From CAYFLR01 sp964343805 (GTDB taxonomy: Bacteria > Bdellovibrionota_B > Oligoflexia > CAYFLR01), in contig CAYFLR010000002.1 of NCBI GenBank assembly GCA_964343805.1, positions 155,475-219,474 of the forward strand: a stretch of 64,000 bases of DNA. The letters are read 5' to 3'. Positions 16,277 to 25,561 of this stretch are shown piece by piece (the stretch's first letter is position 1; every line of letters begins with the position of its first letter). The position numbers and the translations under genes are program-made. The notes under the pieces were generated by a model. The model was not told where the DNA came from. It ran no database searches and was given only the letters and a program-made list of their open reading frames with translations.

Positions 16277-18889
16277 ATGATCCAAAACTTAATCGAATTC
16301 TCTATCCGCAATCGTATCCTGGTGGTGATCCTCTTTGTTTTTATTTCACTGCTTACCATCTTTAGTATTAAAAATGCCCGCATTGATGCCATTCCCGACA
16401 TTGGTGAAAACCAACAGATCGTTTTTACAGAGTGGGCAGGTCGCTCTCCTAAAGATATAGAAGAGCAGGTGACCTATCCTCTCAGCGTTATGCTGCAAGG
16501 GATACCTGGAGTTAAAAATGTGCGTGGAACCTCCGCTTTCGGTTTTTCTATTATCTATATCATATTTAAAGATGAGGTGGAGTTTTATTGGAGTAGGTCG
16601 AGGGTTTTAGAAAAACTGCAAGTGGCCAGGCAGGAACTTCCTGTTGGAGTGTCACCACAGATGGGACCAGATGCCACCGGTTTGGGTCAAATTTATTGGT
16701 ATACATTAGAAAATACCCAAGACAATCCTCACCCTAAATCCCTGGCAGAGCTCCGCTCTTTGCAGGATTTTTATGTTCGCTATCTGCTCCAAGGAGTGGA
16801 TGGAGTGAGTGAAGTGGCTAGTGTCGGAGGTTTTGTTAAAGAGTATCAAATTGATGTGGATCCTAAAAAACTCTTTGCCTTTGATGTTCATTTCAGTGCT
16901 CTTATCAAGGCTATTCAAAATAGCAATGTGGATGTGGGAGCCGAAGTTATTGAAGATGGAGATCGTGAGTTTATTGTTCGGGGAAAAGGATTTTTTAAAG
17001 AGCTTTCTGATATTGAAAGTGTTGTTATTGCCGTTAAAAATAAAACCCCTATTCGAGTGAAAGATGTGGCGCGGGTAGGCTTAGGCCCTGGGTTTCGTAG
17101 AGGAGCACTTGATAAGAATGGCACCGAAGCAGTGGGTGGTGTGGTGACCATGCGCTTTGGGGAAAATCCTCAACAAGTCATTGATGGAGTGAAAAAGCGT
17201 TTAGAAGCCGTCCGTAGAGGTCTACCCAAAGGTGTAGTGCTGGTCCCTTTTTATGATCGAACCGAATTAATCTCCAATACCATCGGCACGGTCTACTCTG
17301 CCTTAAGCGAAGAAATTTTTATCACCTTATTAGTTATTTTACTCTTCTTACTTCACTTTCGCTCTTCCATTCTCGTTTCTCTGACTCTTCCCTTTGGTGT
17401 AGGAATCAGTTTTATTTTTATGAAATTTATTGGCATTGACTCTAATGTGATGAGCTTATCAGGTTTAGTGATTGCCATTGGCTCCATGGTGGATATGGGA
17501 ATCATCATGACCGAAAATATCTATGCTAATTTAGCTGAAAAACCTCATCTTTCCCATAAAGAGCGAGTGGAGCTGATTATTCGTTCTGCCAGGGAAGTGG
17601 GTCCTGCTATTTTAACAGCGGTAATGACCACCATCATTACTTTCTTACCCATCTTTGGTTTAGAGGGGAGTGAAGGAAAACTTTTTCTTCCTTTGGCCTG
17701 GGCAAAAACCTTGGCTATGATTGGGTCGGTGATTGTGGCTTTAGTTTTAGTTCCAGCCCTTTCGGTATTTTTACTCAAAGGAAAACTGAAACCCATCTCT
17801 AAAAATGTGATGAGCCGGAGTATCGTAAAGGTGTACCGTCCCTGCCTCAATTGGGTTTTGGAGCATCGAACTCTGTTTTTAGTTTTGCCTCTGCTGATTC
17901 TTATTTTAGGTGGATGGTCTTATCTACAGTTAGGAAAAGAGTTTATGCCCTCTTTAAATGAGGGGGACATTCTCTATATGCCCGTGACCACCCCTGATGT
18001 GAGCATGACTAAGGCGAGAGAACTCCTAGCATATACCGATAAAGTTCTCCACGAGCATCCTTTGGTTGAATATGCGGTGGGTAAACTGGGGCGTGCTAAC
18101 AGTCCCTTAGATCCGGCTCCCGTGGCGATGTTGGAAACCGTTATAAAATTGGTGCCGAAAGAAAAGTGGCCGGAAGGAAAATCCATTTACGATATTATGC
18201 AAGATTTAGATGCCTCACTGCAAGTTCCGGGGCTAGTGAATTCTTGGGATTTTCCCATTCAAACTCGCATCGGGATGATTTCCACCGGAATTAAAACTCA
18301 AATTGGTATCAAGGTTTTTGGAGAGGATTTAAAAATCTTAGAATCTCTGGCAGCGAAAATTGGTAAAGAGGTGGAAAAGGTCAAAGGAGCCTACGGGGTT
18401 TATGCCGAACAAATTACCGGCAAACCCTATGTGGAATTTACCGTAGATCGAGTGGCCGCTTCTCGTTATGGAATTAATACCGGAACCGTAAATCAAATCC
18501 TGCAAACCGCTGTGGGGGGGATGGCTATTGGGCAATTCTATAAAGGAAGAGAACGCTACCCCATTCGGATTCGTTATAAAAAAGAGATGAGGGACCGCAT
18601 TGATGAACTGAAAAGAGTTTTAGTCCCGAGCCCTCTGGGTCAACATATTCCCATAGAGCTCCTCGCTGATATCAAGATTGTAACCGGTCCTGCGGTGATT
18701 CAATCAGAAAATGGATTACTTCGTTCGGTAGTGCTTTTAAATGTGCAAAAACGAGGACTGATTAGTTTTGTAGAAGAGGCCAAAAAACATATCGAGAAAA
18801 CGGTTCCCCTGCCTAAAGGTTACACCGTTGTTTGGGCGGGTCAGTATGAAAAGATTGCAAATATTAATTCCTCTGGCACTGTTTATTAA
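16277..18889 (+). CDS. Heavy-metal RND pump CusA type, N-terminal 80 percent (frame broken)
   Basis: 870 codons of an inner membrane heavy-metal-efflux RND protein; the family is normally about 1040 residues. Typical landmarks are IEFSIRNRILVVILF at the N-terminus, MGPDATGLGQIYWYTLE, GMVDMG-type TM4 (IGSMVDMGIIMTENI, with the likely proton-relay Asp) and NSPLDPAPVAMLET, all closest to the CusA branch (Cu/Ag). The frame collapses after VVWAGQYE at 18850, and the true continuation is in another frame (18846-19367). Relative to the family about six residues are missing at the junction. That fits a 20-nt deletion rather than a single-base error. As written the pump would lack its last transmembrane helices. 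Confidence 0.9.
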   Translation: MIQNLIEFSIRNRILVVILFVFISLLTIFSIKNARIDAIPDIGENQQIVFTEWAGRSPKDIEEQVTYPLSVMLQGIPGVKNVRGTSAFGFSIIYIIFKDEVEFYWSRSRVLEKLQVARQELPVGVSPQMGPDATGLGQIYWYTLENTQDNPHPKSLAELRSLQDFYVRYLLQGVDGVSEVASVGGFVKEYQIDVDPKKLFAFDVHFSALIKAIQNSNVDVGAEVIEDGDREFIVRGKGFFKELSDIESVVIAVKNKTPIRVKDVARVGLGPGFRRGALDKNGTEAVGGVVTMRFGENPQQVIDGVKKRLEAVRRGLPKGVVLVPFYDRTELISNTIGTVYSALSEEIFITLLVILLFLLHFRSSILVSLTLPFGVGISFIFMKFIGIDSNVMSLSGLVIAIGSMVDMGIIMTENIYANLAEKPHLSHKERVELIIRSAREVGPAILTAVMTTIITFLPIFGLEGSEGKLFLPLAWAKTLAMIGSVIVALVLVPALSVFLLKGKLKPISKNVMSRSIVKVYRPCLNWVLEHRTLFLVLPLLILILGGWSYLQLGKEFMPSLNEGDILYMPVTTPDVSMTKARELLAYTDKVLHEHPLVEYAVGKLGRANSPLDPAPVAMLETVIKLVPKEKWPEGKSIYDIMQDLDASLQVPGLVNSWDFPIQTRIGMISTGIKTQIGIKVFGEDLKILESLAAKIGKEVEKVKGAYGVYAEQITGKPYVEFTVDRVAASRYGINTGTVNQILQTAVGGMAIGQFYKGRERYPIRIRYKKEMRDRIDELKRVLVPSPLGQHIPIELLADIKIVTGPAVIQSENGLLRSVVLLNVQKRGLISFVEEAKKHIEKTVPLPKGYTVVWAGQYEKIANINSSGTVY

Positions 18890-19367
18890 TCTTATAATTA
18901 TCTTTATTGGGATCAAGAATTTTGGCAACACTCTCATTATTTTTAGTGCAATACCTGTCGCCATTGCTGGTGGACTCATCCTTCTTTGGGTGGGAGGATT
19001 CAATACCTCCGTGGCCGTATGGGTGGGCTTTATTGCCCTTTTTGGAATCGCGGTGGATGATGGTGTGGTGATGATGACTTATCTCCGAAATTCCATAGAA
19101 AAAATAAATCCTCAAAATTGGCAACAGCTGAAAGAGTGTATCTTAGAGGCGGGAAGTCGACGTATTCGTCCTCTCATTATGACCACCACCACCACAATTC
19201 TGGCTCTGCTGCCGGTTATGTGGTCTACCACTACAGGAAGTGAAGTAATGAAGCCTATGGCCATTCCTACATTAGGAGGAATGACCGTTGAACTTATAAC
19301 CCTTTTTATTGTTCCAGTTATTTTTTCCATTCTGGAACAAAGAAAACTTAAAATACAACCTAAATAA
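18846..19367 (+). CDS. CusA-type RND pump, C-terminal transmembrane part (frame broken)
   Basis: This is the continuation of the CusA-like protein: KRLQILIPLAL, then TM helices with IPVAIAGGLILLWVGGFNTS, VAVWVGFIALFGIAVDDGVVM and RPLIMTTTTTILALLPVMW, ending GGMTVELITLFIVPVIFSI. All are standard for the last four helices of HME-RND pumps. The ATG at 18846 is internal and has no ribosome site, so independent translation is unlikely. The sequence covers the family's C-terminus fully. Confidence 0.85.
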   Translation: MKRLQILIPLALFINLIIIFIGIKNFGNTLIIFSAIPVAIAGGLILLWVGGFNTSVAVWVGFIALFGIAVDDGVVMMTYLRNSIEKINPQNWQQLKECILEAGSRRIRPLIMTTTTTILALLPVMWSTTTGSEVMKPMAIPTLGGMTVELITLFIVPVIFSILEQRKLKIQPK

Positions 19368-19381
19368 TCAGGAGTAAAACT

Positions 19382-19900
19382 ATGAAAAAAATGATCCAAC
19401 TGCCCATGATTCTTTTACTGACCAGCCTCTTTTTGGGACAAGCTTTTGCCTATGGGGGGGAAGCGAAGGGAACTCGAAAAAAACTAGATGACAAAACTAA
19501 AAAAGAATTGCTTACAGCCTTTGAAATCAACGAAGCTCTGCATGCCTCCTTCTTTAAGTATGACGCCTTTATGGTAGAAACCAATGCGAAAAGATTGGCT
19601 GATGCTTTTGCTAAAGTTTCTAACAAAGAGATTGCCGGTTTTCTCTCTTTTCCTAAAACCAAGCTGGGACAAATCACTGCTAAGACAGACCGTAAGGTTA
19701 ACAATCAAAACTATCATTTAGTTTCCATGGCTCTGATTGGAATTCTAAAAAGGTATGATCTCGGCTCTACTTATAATGCTTATTCTTGCTCTATGGTGCA
19801 AAAACAGTGGGTACAGAACAGTACCAAAATGAATAGGGTGCATAACCCGTATGCACCCTATATGCCTCACTGTGGTTCTAAAGACAGTAACTTACAATAA
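19382..19900 (+). CDS. DUF3347 periplasmic metal-binding protein
   Basis: The 172-aa product has a signal peptide (about 1-23) and a helical body followed by YSCSMVQKQWVQ (C136, M138), NPYAPYMPHCGS (M161, C164). This is the conserved DUF3347 end (CxMxxxxW...NPYxxxMxxCG), a domain often found fused to or beside CusB-like adaptors. The CxM and MxxC elements are plausible Cu(I) ligands. It lies 14 nt after the pump gene, so it is part of the efflux operon and probably a periplasmic copper chaperone or sequestering protein. Confidence 0.8.
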   Translation: MKKMIQLPMILLLTSLFLGQAFAYGGEAKGTRKKLDDKTKKELLTAFEINEALHASFFKYDAFMVETNAKRLADAFAKVSNKEIAGFLSFPKTKLGQITAKTDRKVNNQNYHLVSMALIGILKRYDLGSTYNAYSCSMVQKQWVQNSTKMNRVHNPYAPYMPHCGSKDSNLQ

Positions 19901-19902
19901 GA

Positions 19903-21465
19903 TCACTCACAAACCATATGTTCGAGCTCAACTCCCCACTTGACTAAAGTACCAATATCAGAGGCTGCATGGTCACTGACTTTAAGAACCCAGGTGCCTG
20001 GGGTTGGGCTGTTAAACTGACTTAAATCATCCACCGATTCTAAATCTTTTCCAAACGAACCTTTGATGTCATCTGCACTGAAACCGCTGCGATCTCGAAG
20101 AGTCAGCTCCAACCCATCAGGATCCGTAAGAGTTATTTTAAGATCACCCACAAAGCTATGGAGGATTTCCACTGGAATAGATAGATTACTTTGATCAACT
20201 CCAAAGGGAACTTCTAGCTCAGAGACAATACCGGCAGGATCTTTATCAGGAATGATGATCGGCTCCATTTCTGTCATGCTACCTTGAAAAACCCTTTTTC
20301 CAACTTTAAAAATATGAGAACTGGTATTCACATGAGTTCCATAGGTAGCAGTGACTGTCAGAGTGAACTCAGATCCACAAGGTATGGTGGAATCCACTTC
20401 AAACAGAATCCCTTCATAACTGGCGTTCTGGCCTGATCCAATCTCGGGTAGAGTAAACTCTCCCTCCAACATGGTAATCAAATCACTATCGCTGGTGACT
20501 TTAAAATCGATGTCAGTAGCCGCTTTAAGACCTCCGTTGGAAAGGGTGAGGGCTAAGCTGATTTTTTCACCGGGTTGAATAAAACCATCTCCATTGCCCA
20601 AGGTATCATCAATCACCCATTCGGTGGTTTGAATATATGATTCCATTTTTGCCACTTCAATACAGGGCATCTCGTCAGTTCCTTTGAACCAGCAACAAGG
20701 TCGTGCCAGATCTAAGGTTCCTACCATATAGGTATCTAATCGACATTGGGTGGTATCGGGATAACTCAGCTGAGTGGAACTCACCACCTGAGTATCTGGA
20801 GTTTCAAAAGAAGGAATCGGATCACTTACTTTAAATGTGCTGAGCAGATGCCCTAAACTAAAACCAGCATGAAGACCTCTAAGACACATATTGTAATCTT
20901 CTAAGCGATCACTGGTGGCTGCACATTTTTCTTCCATTATGGGGGTGGGATCGTAAAAAGCACCATCGGTAGGCAGTTCGGTAAAAACTTTCTTTAAACA
21001 GGTTTTGGCTCCATAATAATCGGATTGACCTTCGGCAGAAATTTTACTGTAAGGACGTAAGTAAGGGACACCGCCATAGGCATGAGCCAGTTCATGGCAG
21101 AGCACCAGAGCAAAAGCATCGGGTGTGACTTCGTCACGACGAGCGAGACCTCCATACATATTAATAGTTACCATCGCTCCAAAGCGGCTCACATTGGCAT
21201 TAACGGTGGGGTCATCCCATCGGTTATTGATCTGCAAAGTCTCATTGTACTCTTCAGCAAAGGAGTTATAAAATTGATACCCTAATTGGATGATCTCATT
21301 GAAGAGCTCTTCAGTAATATTAGATCTTTTATTCTTATCATCTTCTTTCCATAAATCATTGTCCGGCATATAACTCACAGTTACCGGCTTCACATCCGCA
21401 CCCCATATGTGTGACGAGAATAAGACACATAGGGATACACCAAGACACAAAAAAATACGTTTCAT
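19903..21465 (-). CDS. Exported zinc metalloprotease-like protein with C-terminal P-domain
   Basis: The 520-aa product has a signal peptide (about 1-22) and HELAHAYGG with the HExxH zinc motif at residues 124-128. AEGQSDYYGAKTC follows about 25 residues later and offers the third ligand (E or D). The central part has beta-sandwich character (LGNGDGFIQPGEKISLALTL, a motif of exported deltaproteobacterial-type proteins). The end (about 410-515) is a proprotein convertase P-domain: EILHSFVGDLKITLTDPDG, TPGTWVLKVSDHAASDIGTL. The likely role is an exported or cell-surface peptidase. Its 3' end is 2 nt from the DUF3347 stop (convergent). Confidence 0.85.
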   Translation of the reverse strand: MKRIFLCLGVSLCVLFSSHIWGADVKPVTVSYMPDNDLWKEDDKNKRSNITEELFNEIIQLGYQFYNSFAEEYNETLQINNRWDDPTVNANVSRFGAMVTINMYGGLARRDEVTPDAFALVLCHELAHAYGGVPYLRPYSKISAEGQSDYYGAKTCLKKVFTELPTDGAFYDPTPIMEEKCAATSDRLEDYNMCLRGLHAGFSLGHLLSTFKVSDPIPSFETPDTQVVSSTQLSYPDTTQCRLDTYMVGTLDLARPCCWFKGTDEMPCIEVAKMESYIQTTEWVIDDTLGNGDGFIQPGEKISLALTLSNGGLKAATDIDFKVTSDSDLITMLEGEFTLPEIGSGQNASYEGILFEVDSTIPCGSEFTLTVTATYGTHVNTSSHIFKVGKRVFQGSMTEMEPIIIPDKDPAGIVSELEVPFGVDQSNLSIPVEILHSFVGDLKITLTDPDGLELTLRDRSGFSADDIKGSFGKDLESVDDLSQFNSPTPGTWVLKVSDHAASDIGTLVKWGVELEHMVCE

Positions 21466-21584
21466 GACACTTTCCTCACTAGTTATTCTTTTTTAATTGG
21501 ATTCTATGTAATCGGTTACTAAGGGGAAATTATTAGAAATTAATAAAAAATGTCACGAATGATAAAATTATAAAAGGGGGCAAA

Positions 21585-21603
21585 AGGGCAAGAATCTTGC
21601 CCT
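21585..21603 (-). terminator. Rho-independent terminator of the fumarase gene
   Basis: Perfect 8-bp stem with a 3-nt loop (AGGGCAAG / CTTGCCCT at 21585-21592 and 21596-21603). On the minus strand it is followed by TTTTGCCCCCTTTT. It lies 10 nt beyond the fumarase stop. Confidence 0.75.
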
Positions 21604-21613
21604 CAGAAAGACT

Positions 21614-23218
21614 TTAAAGTGTTTGAAAAAAATCGTTGCCTTTGTCATCAACCAGGATAAATGCGGGAAAATTTTCCACCTCAATTTCCCAAACAGCCTC
21701 CATGCCAAGCTCTTCAAAATCTAGAACCTGCACTTTCTTTATATTATCTTTTGCTAATAAAGCAGCAGGCCCGCCAATACTACCCAAATAAAAGCCTCCA
21801 TGCTTTTTACATGCATCAGTCACCACTTGAGATCGATTCCCTTTGGCAATCATTACGAGTGATCCACCTAAGGATTGAAATAGATCCACATAAGGATCCA
21901 TTCTTCCGGCTGTAGTCGGACCAAATGAACCAGAGGGCATACCTTTAGGCGTTTTGGCAGGACCGGCATAGTAGACCGGATGGTTTTTAAAGTATTCGGG
22001 CAGTTCCTTGCCAGCATCTACCATCTCTTTTAATTTGGCATGAGCAATATCCCGAGCCACTATCATTTTGCCATTGAGGGCCAAGCGAGTTTGAACAGGG
22101 TATTTGGTTAAGGTAGCGAGAATTTCTTTCATGGGTTGATTGAGATCAATGTTGACTGCTTCACCTTTTTCTTCACCCTCTTCTACGAGGTATTGTGCTG
22201 GATTATGTTCCATCTGCTCCAGCCATATTCCCTCTTTATTTATCTTAGCTTTGATATTTCGATCGGCGGAACAAGAGACACCCATTCCCACTGGGCAAGA
22301 GGCCCCATGGCGTGGCATACGAATGATCCTAACATCATGAACAAAGTATTTCCCACCAAATTGAGCTCCTAATCCACATTTATAAGCCCTTTGCATAATT
22401 TTCTCTTCTAACTCTTTATCTCGAAAGGCCTGGCCGTCCGAATTCCCTTCCGAGGGGAGATCGTCTAGATAACCTGTGCTCGCTAACTTTACGGTCTTAA
22501 GGCAGGTCTCGGCGGAAGTTCCACCCACCACAAAGGCCAAATGATAGGGAGGACAAGCGGCTGTCCCTAAACTTTTCATTTTTTCCACTAGAAAGTCTTC
22601 CAAAGTTTCAGGATTCAACAGCGCTTTGGTTTGTTGATAGAGATAGGTTTTATTGGCTGAGCCTCCTCCTTTGGCTAAAAAGAGAAACTTGAACTCGTTA
22701 CCCTCATTGGCATAGATGTCAATTTGAGCCGGTAAATTAGAGGCCGTGTTCTTCTCTTTATACATACCGAGAGGGGCATTTTGAGAATACCTTAAATTAT
22801 CCTTTTGATAGGTATTCCAGATGCCTTTTGATAGGAACTCTTCATCTATTCCTTCAGTAAAAACTCGATTACCCTTTTTACCCATTACAATGGCGGTTCC
22901 CGTATCTTGACAAGTGGGCAATTGACCTTTCGCTGCCACAACGGAATTTTTTAACATAGTCCGTGCCACAAACTTATCGTTATCAGAAGCCTCTGGGTCT
23001 TTCAGTATTTGTGCTACTTTCTTTTGGTGAGCGGGTCGTAAATAAAAAGAGACTTCATGCATGGCATGCTCTGCTAAATAGGCAAGACCTTCTTGATCTA
23101 TAACCAGGACATCCTCTCCTTTAAACTTCTCAACCTGCACATATTCTTTGGTGAGCAATCGGTATTCAGTGGAGTCCTTCTCCAAGGGAAACAAGTGTTG
23201 AAATTTAAAATCTGCCAT
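21614..23218 (-). CDS. Fumarate hydratase class I (iron-sulfur)
   Basis: The 534-aa product is the full length of the one-chain class I fumarases (FumA/FumB type), which interconvert fumarate and malate in the TCA cycle using a [4Fe-4S] cluster. The three expected cluster cysteines are C103 (LPTCQDTGTA), C222 (GTAACPPYH) and C316 (GVSCSADR). Their spacing of 119 and 94 residues equals my recollection of E. coli FumA (105/224/318). The C-terminal beta domain contains GPTTAGRMDPYVD. The gene is monocistronic with its own terminator. Confidence 0.95.
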   Translation of the reverse strand: MADFKFQHLFPLEKDSTEYRLLTKEYVQVEKFKGEDVLVIDQEGLAYLAEHAMHEVSFYLRPAHQKKVAQILKDPEASDNDKFVARTMLKNSVVAAKGQLPTCQDTGTAIVMGKKGNRVFTEGIDEEFLSKGIWNTYQKDNLRYSQNAPLGMYKEKNTASNLPAQIDIYANEGNEFKFLFLAKGGGSANKTYLYQQTKALLNPETLEDFLVEKMKSLGTAACPPYHLAFVVGGTSAETCLKTVKLASTGYLDDLPSEGNSDGQAFRDKELEEKIMQRAYKCGLGAQFGGKYFVHDVRIIRMPRHGASCPVGMGVSCSADRNIKAKINKEGIWLEQMEHNPAQYLVEEGEEKGEAVNIDLNQPMKEILATLTKYPVQTRLALNGKMIVARDIAHAKLKEMVDAGKELPEYFKNHPVYYAGPAKTPKGMPSGSFGPTTAGRMDPYVDLFQSLGGSLVMIAKGNRSQVVTDACKKHGGFYLGSIGGPAALLAKDNIKKVQVLDFEELGMEAVWEIEVENFPAFILVDDKGNDFFQTL

Positions 23219-23727
23219 GATTTCCTCCCGTCATAAACCTGCAAAGTTTGTAAATTCTGCCTAGTATTGGTTTACGTTTTTTCTGGGTGATTGTCTAGTT
23301 CTGAGTAATTCAACACTGATATTGCTCTACCTTATATAAGACTTCTAACCTTGACAAGTTTTATCACCGGTTTTCATCTGATTGTTTACTCTTCTTAAGC
23401 CCCATATTAAAAACTCTTAACTTTGTGAACGGCATAATAACTATGAGGCTAAGAGGTTGTTGGGGGAGAAGTTTATACCAGGGAAAATTATTGGGAATAT
23501 ATGATCTTATGTATAAAGTTTAAACAGTTGTAAAAAATTTAAACAAGAGTGTCTAAAATTTATACAATATTATTTTGGTGCACTCTTTTTAACAATGGCC
23601 TTCAGTACCCTCTTAACAGCTTCAGAAACATACATACTTAACTTTTGGCCTATCCATTGCATCTGATTCTAACTGGCAGAATAGGGATTTTCACTGCCAT
23701 TGAATGAATTTCGTCAAGGAGCGATAA
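23219..23727. promoter_or_regulatory. Divergent intergenic region with iterated TTTAAAC/TTTATAC boxes
   Basis: This is a 509-nt gene-free stretch between the fumarase and the toxin operon. I see four similar 8-nt boxes: GTTTATAC (23471), GTTTAAAC (23518), ATTTAAAC (23537) and ATTTATAC (23558). The last three are 19 and 21 nt apart, near two helical turns. That could be a regulator-binding array for the downstream operon. The remainder shows no ORF or clear RNA. AAGGAG-type leader (23719-23723) precedes ATG 23728. Confidence 0.4.
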
Positions 23728-24447
23728 ATGCATCGAATGATAGCCTTTTTAGTCATTATTTCTTTCAGTCACTTTCTATTTGCCGAAGGGCTTATAAGCG
23801 GAAAATTTATTAAACTCAATTTCAATCGTTTTTGCGACGAAAACCCCGGTGATAACCAATCCACCTCTGATGTTCCTATCAAGCAAAGGTTATGTTATTC
23901 AGGTTCTTTATCAATTAACATAGATAGAAAAGGGCAAGCTATCCCTGAGAGTACTCGTCTTATTTCTACCAGAAAGATACAATTTAATGAATCTTCTGGA
24001 GCTAAATTTGATTTTACCAAACTTTATGCAGGCTGTTACGTATTTCCTAGCAGAATGCAAGGCCGAGTGGGACTATCCTATCGAAACCGTTGTCCAGAAA
24101 ACATAGATATGTCAGTCTATGCCCGTAGCGATTCTGGGATTTCAGATCATGTTGGGAATATAGAGAGTAGAAGACGGTGTTACAAACTGAGTCGCAGTAA
24201 TATTGGCGGAAGACTTAGTTCCGCTTATACAACGGCAAGAATAAGTTGTAGAAGCGGTTGCGTCTATTGCGAATACACCTACGGCGGATCAAAAACCTTT
24301 GAAGCTCGTGGGTTAGGTAATGAAGGTGATAATGCTTGGTTTGAGATTTATAATAGAGAGGCCTTAAATTATCGAAACACTAAGACTGGAATTTTCTTTA
24401 GCGGTCCTGCAACTATTAGTGAATTATCAGAAGAACATTATGAATAA
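23728..24447 (+). CDS. Secreted Cys-rich protein, function unknown
   Basis: The 239-aa product has a signal peptide (about 1-19) and about ten Cys (including RISCRSGCVYCEYTYGG), so it is probably disulfide-bonded in the periplasm or outside. It opens a compact operon that ends with a probable toxin and immunity gene. The next frame-broken gene has a similar start (signal peptide, Cys-rich, Arg/Ser-rich strands), so the two may be paralogues. No family is recognised. Confidence 0.7.
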   Translation: MHRMIAFLVIISFSHFLFAEGLISGKFIKLNFNRFCDENPGDNQSTSDVPIKQRLCYSGSLSINIDRKGQAIPESTRLISTRKIQFNESSGAKFDFTKLYAGCYVFPSRMQGRVGLSYRNRCPENIDMSVYARSDSGISDHVGNIESRRRCYKLSRSNIGGRLSSAYTTARISCRSGCVYCEYTYGGSKTFEARGLGNEGDNAWFEIYNREALNYRNTKTGIFFSGPATISELSEEHYE

Positions 24448-24459
24448 GAAGGTGATGCA

Positions 24460-24576
24460 ATGCTAAGAGTAGGAATAATACTATTAATGACTGTATTGAT
24501 GGGTGAAACTTTTGCAAGCCCTATTACCCTATTTTCTGCCAGAAACCATTGTCAATACAAGAGAAGTCGTATCTAG
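24460..24576 (+). pseudogene. Signal-peptide fragment of the following gene (frameshift)
   Basis: ATG 24460 follows AAGGTGATGCA and gives 38 residues with a standard signal peptide (GIILLMTVLMGETFAS) and then SARNHCQYKRSRI before TAG 24574. The ORF starting at TTG 24549 in the -1 frame continues without any export signal. One missing base near 24550-24572 would restore a single secreted protein, 24460-25550. It is either a real inactivation or a consensus error. Confidence 0.65.
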
Positions 24577-25550
24577 GTTGTAGAATAAGTTTTAATCAAG
24601 AGTTTAGCAGTCCTTTAAAAAGGGTAGATGGGGTTGGTATAAATGCCTCAATTGTTTTTCGTCACCGATGTTTTAGAAAAAGTTTTAATATTCAAGTTGG
24701 AAATTTGAGCTGTCATATTGAAGCGAGTAGAGGCCGGAATAATGTCACTACACTTCATGCAGGAAAAAGTTCTGGAGTTTGTAAAACAATCAATGTAAAT
24801 CGTTCCAACAATTTAGAAGTTTCTCTTATTGAAACCAGATCATTCAGATCTGCTGATTATTGTCAATTAGAGATGGATCCTCCTGTTTTCTTTTATAATT
24901 CTGCCGAGATAGAACATCTCTATCAAAAATTTAGAAGTCAAGTTAGGGGGTTGCGCAGCGAATATGAAAATTTGAGAGATTCAATAAGTAAACTGGATGA
25001 AAACCTGAAGTGGCTAAATAAATTACAAAGCAACTTGGAAGTAATTTCTAATGAATTGGAATTAGATGATTCATTTTTCACTCTCGCAAGTGAGGACATT
25101 ACTTCCCTATATCAAAAACTAAACAGCCTCAAGGTAGAACTCAACCTAGTTACCGATTTAACAATTAAGCATCAATTAAAAGAACTGATTGAAACCCTAG
25201 ATAGTGGTATTCTTCATCTTTTGATGATCAGTGTTCAGAAAATTGATCTCCAACATTTTACTGACTTGGACCTCAATCAAATAGAGCAGGAACTTGAAAA
25301 ACTTGTTAACGAAAAGGGTTTGTCACTCACAGAGCCCATTAATAAAGTAGCCAAATACCTTGCTAATCTCGGAGCTCGAACAACTATACTGAAGCAAGCT
25401 AGAAATATTATAAAACAAGCTAGCGATACTAAATCCAATGATGAAATTGTAAGAGGTCGACTAGAAAAGCGAAAAGCTACCATTGAAAATACCATCCAAT
25501 CCATTAATCAAAAAATGAGCTTACTTGGCAAAGCTTCTTTTAAACTGTGA
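24549..25550 (+). CDS. Secreted coiled-coil protein (main part of frame-broken gene)
   Basis: 333 codons in the -1 frame relative to the signal peptide fragment at 24460. Residues 1-110 are a Cys-containing beta-like domain (GCRISFNQEF, HRCFRKSFNIQVGNLSCHI) similar in style to the upstream gene. Residues about 115-330 are long amphipathic helices (LYQKFRSQVRGLRSEYENLR, NKLQSNLEVISNELELD) and likely coiled coil. The TTG start has no ribosome site, so translation must depend on the upstream frame. It probably acts with the secreted coiled-coil protein encoded next. Confidence 0.65.
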   Translation: MSIQEKSYLGCRISFNQEFSSPLKRVDGVGINASIVFRHRCFRKSFNIQVGNLSCHIEASRGRNNVTTLHAGKSSGVCKTINVNRSNNLEVSLIETRSFRSADYCQLEMDPPVFFYNSAEIEHLYQKFRSQVRGLRSEYENLRDSISKLDENLKWLNKLQSNLEVISNELELDDSFFTLASEDITSLYQKLNSLKVELNLVTDLTIKHQLKELIETLDSGILHLLMISVQKIDLQHFTDLDLNQIEQELEKLVNEKGLSLTEPINKVAKYLANLGARTTILKQARNIIKQASDTKSNDEIVRGRLEKRKATIENTIQSINQKMSLLGKASFKL

Positions 25551-25561
25551 GGTAAGTTGCT

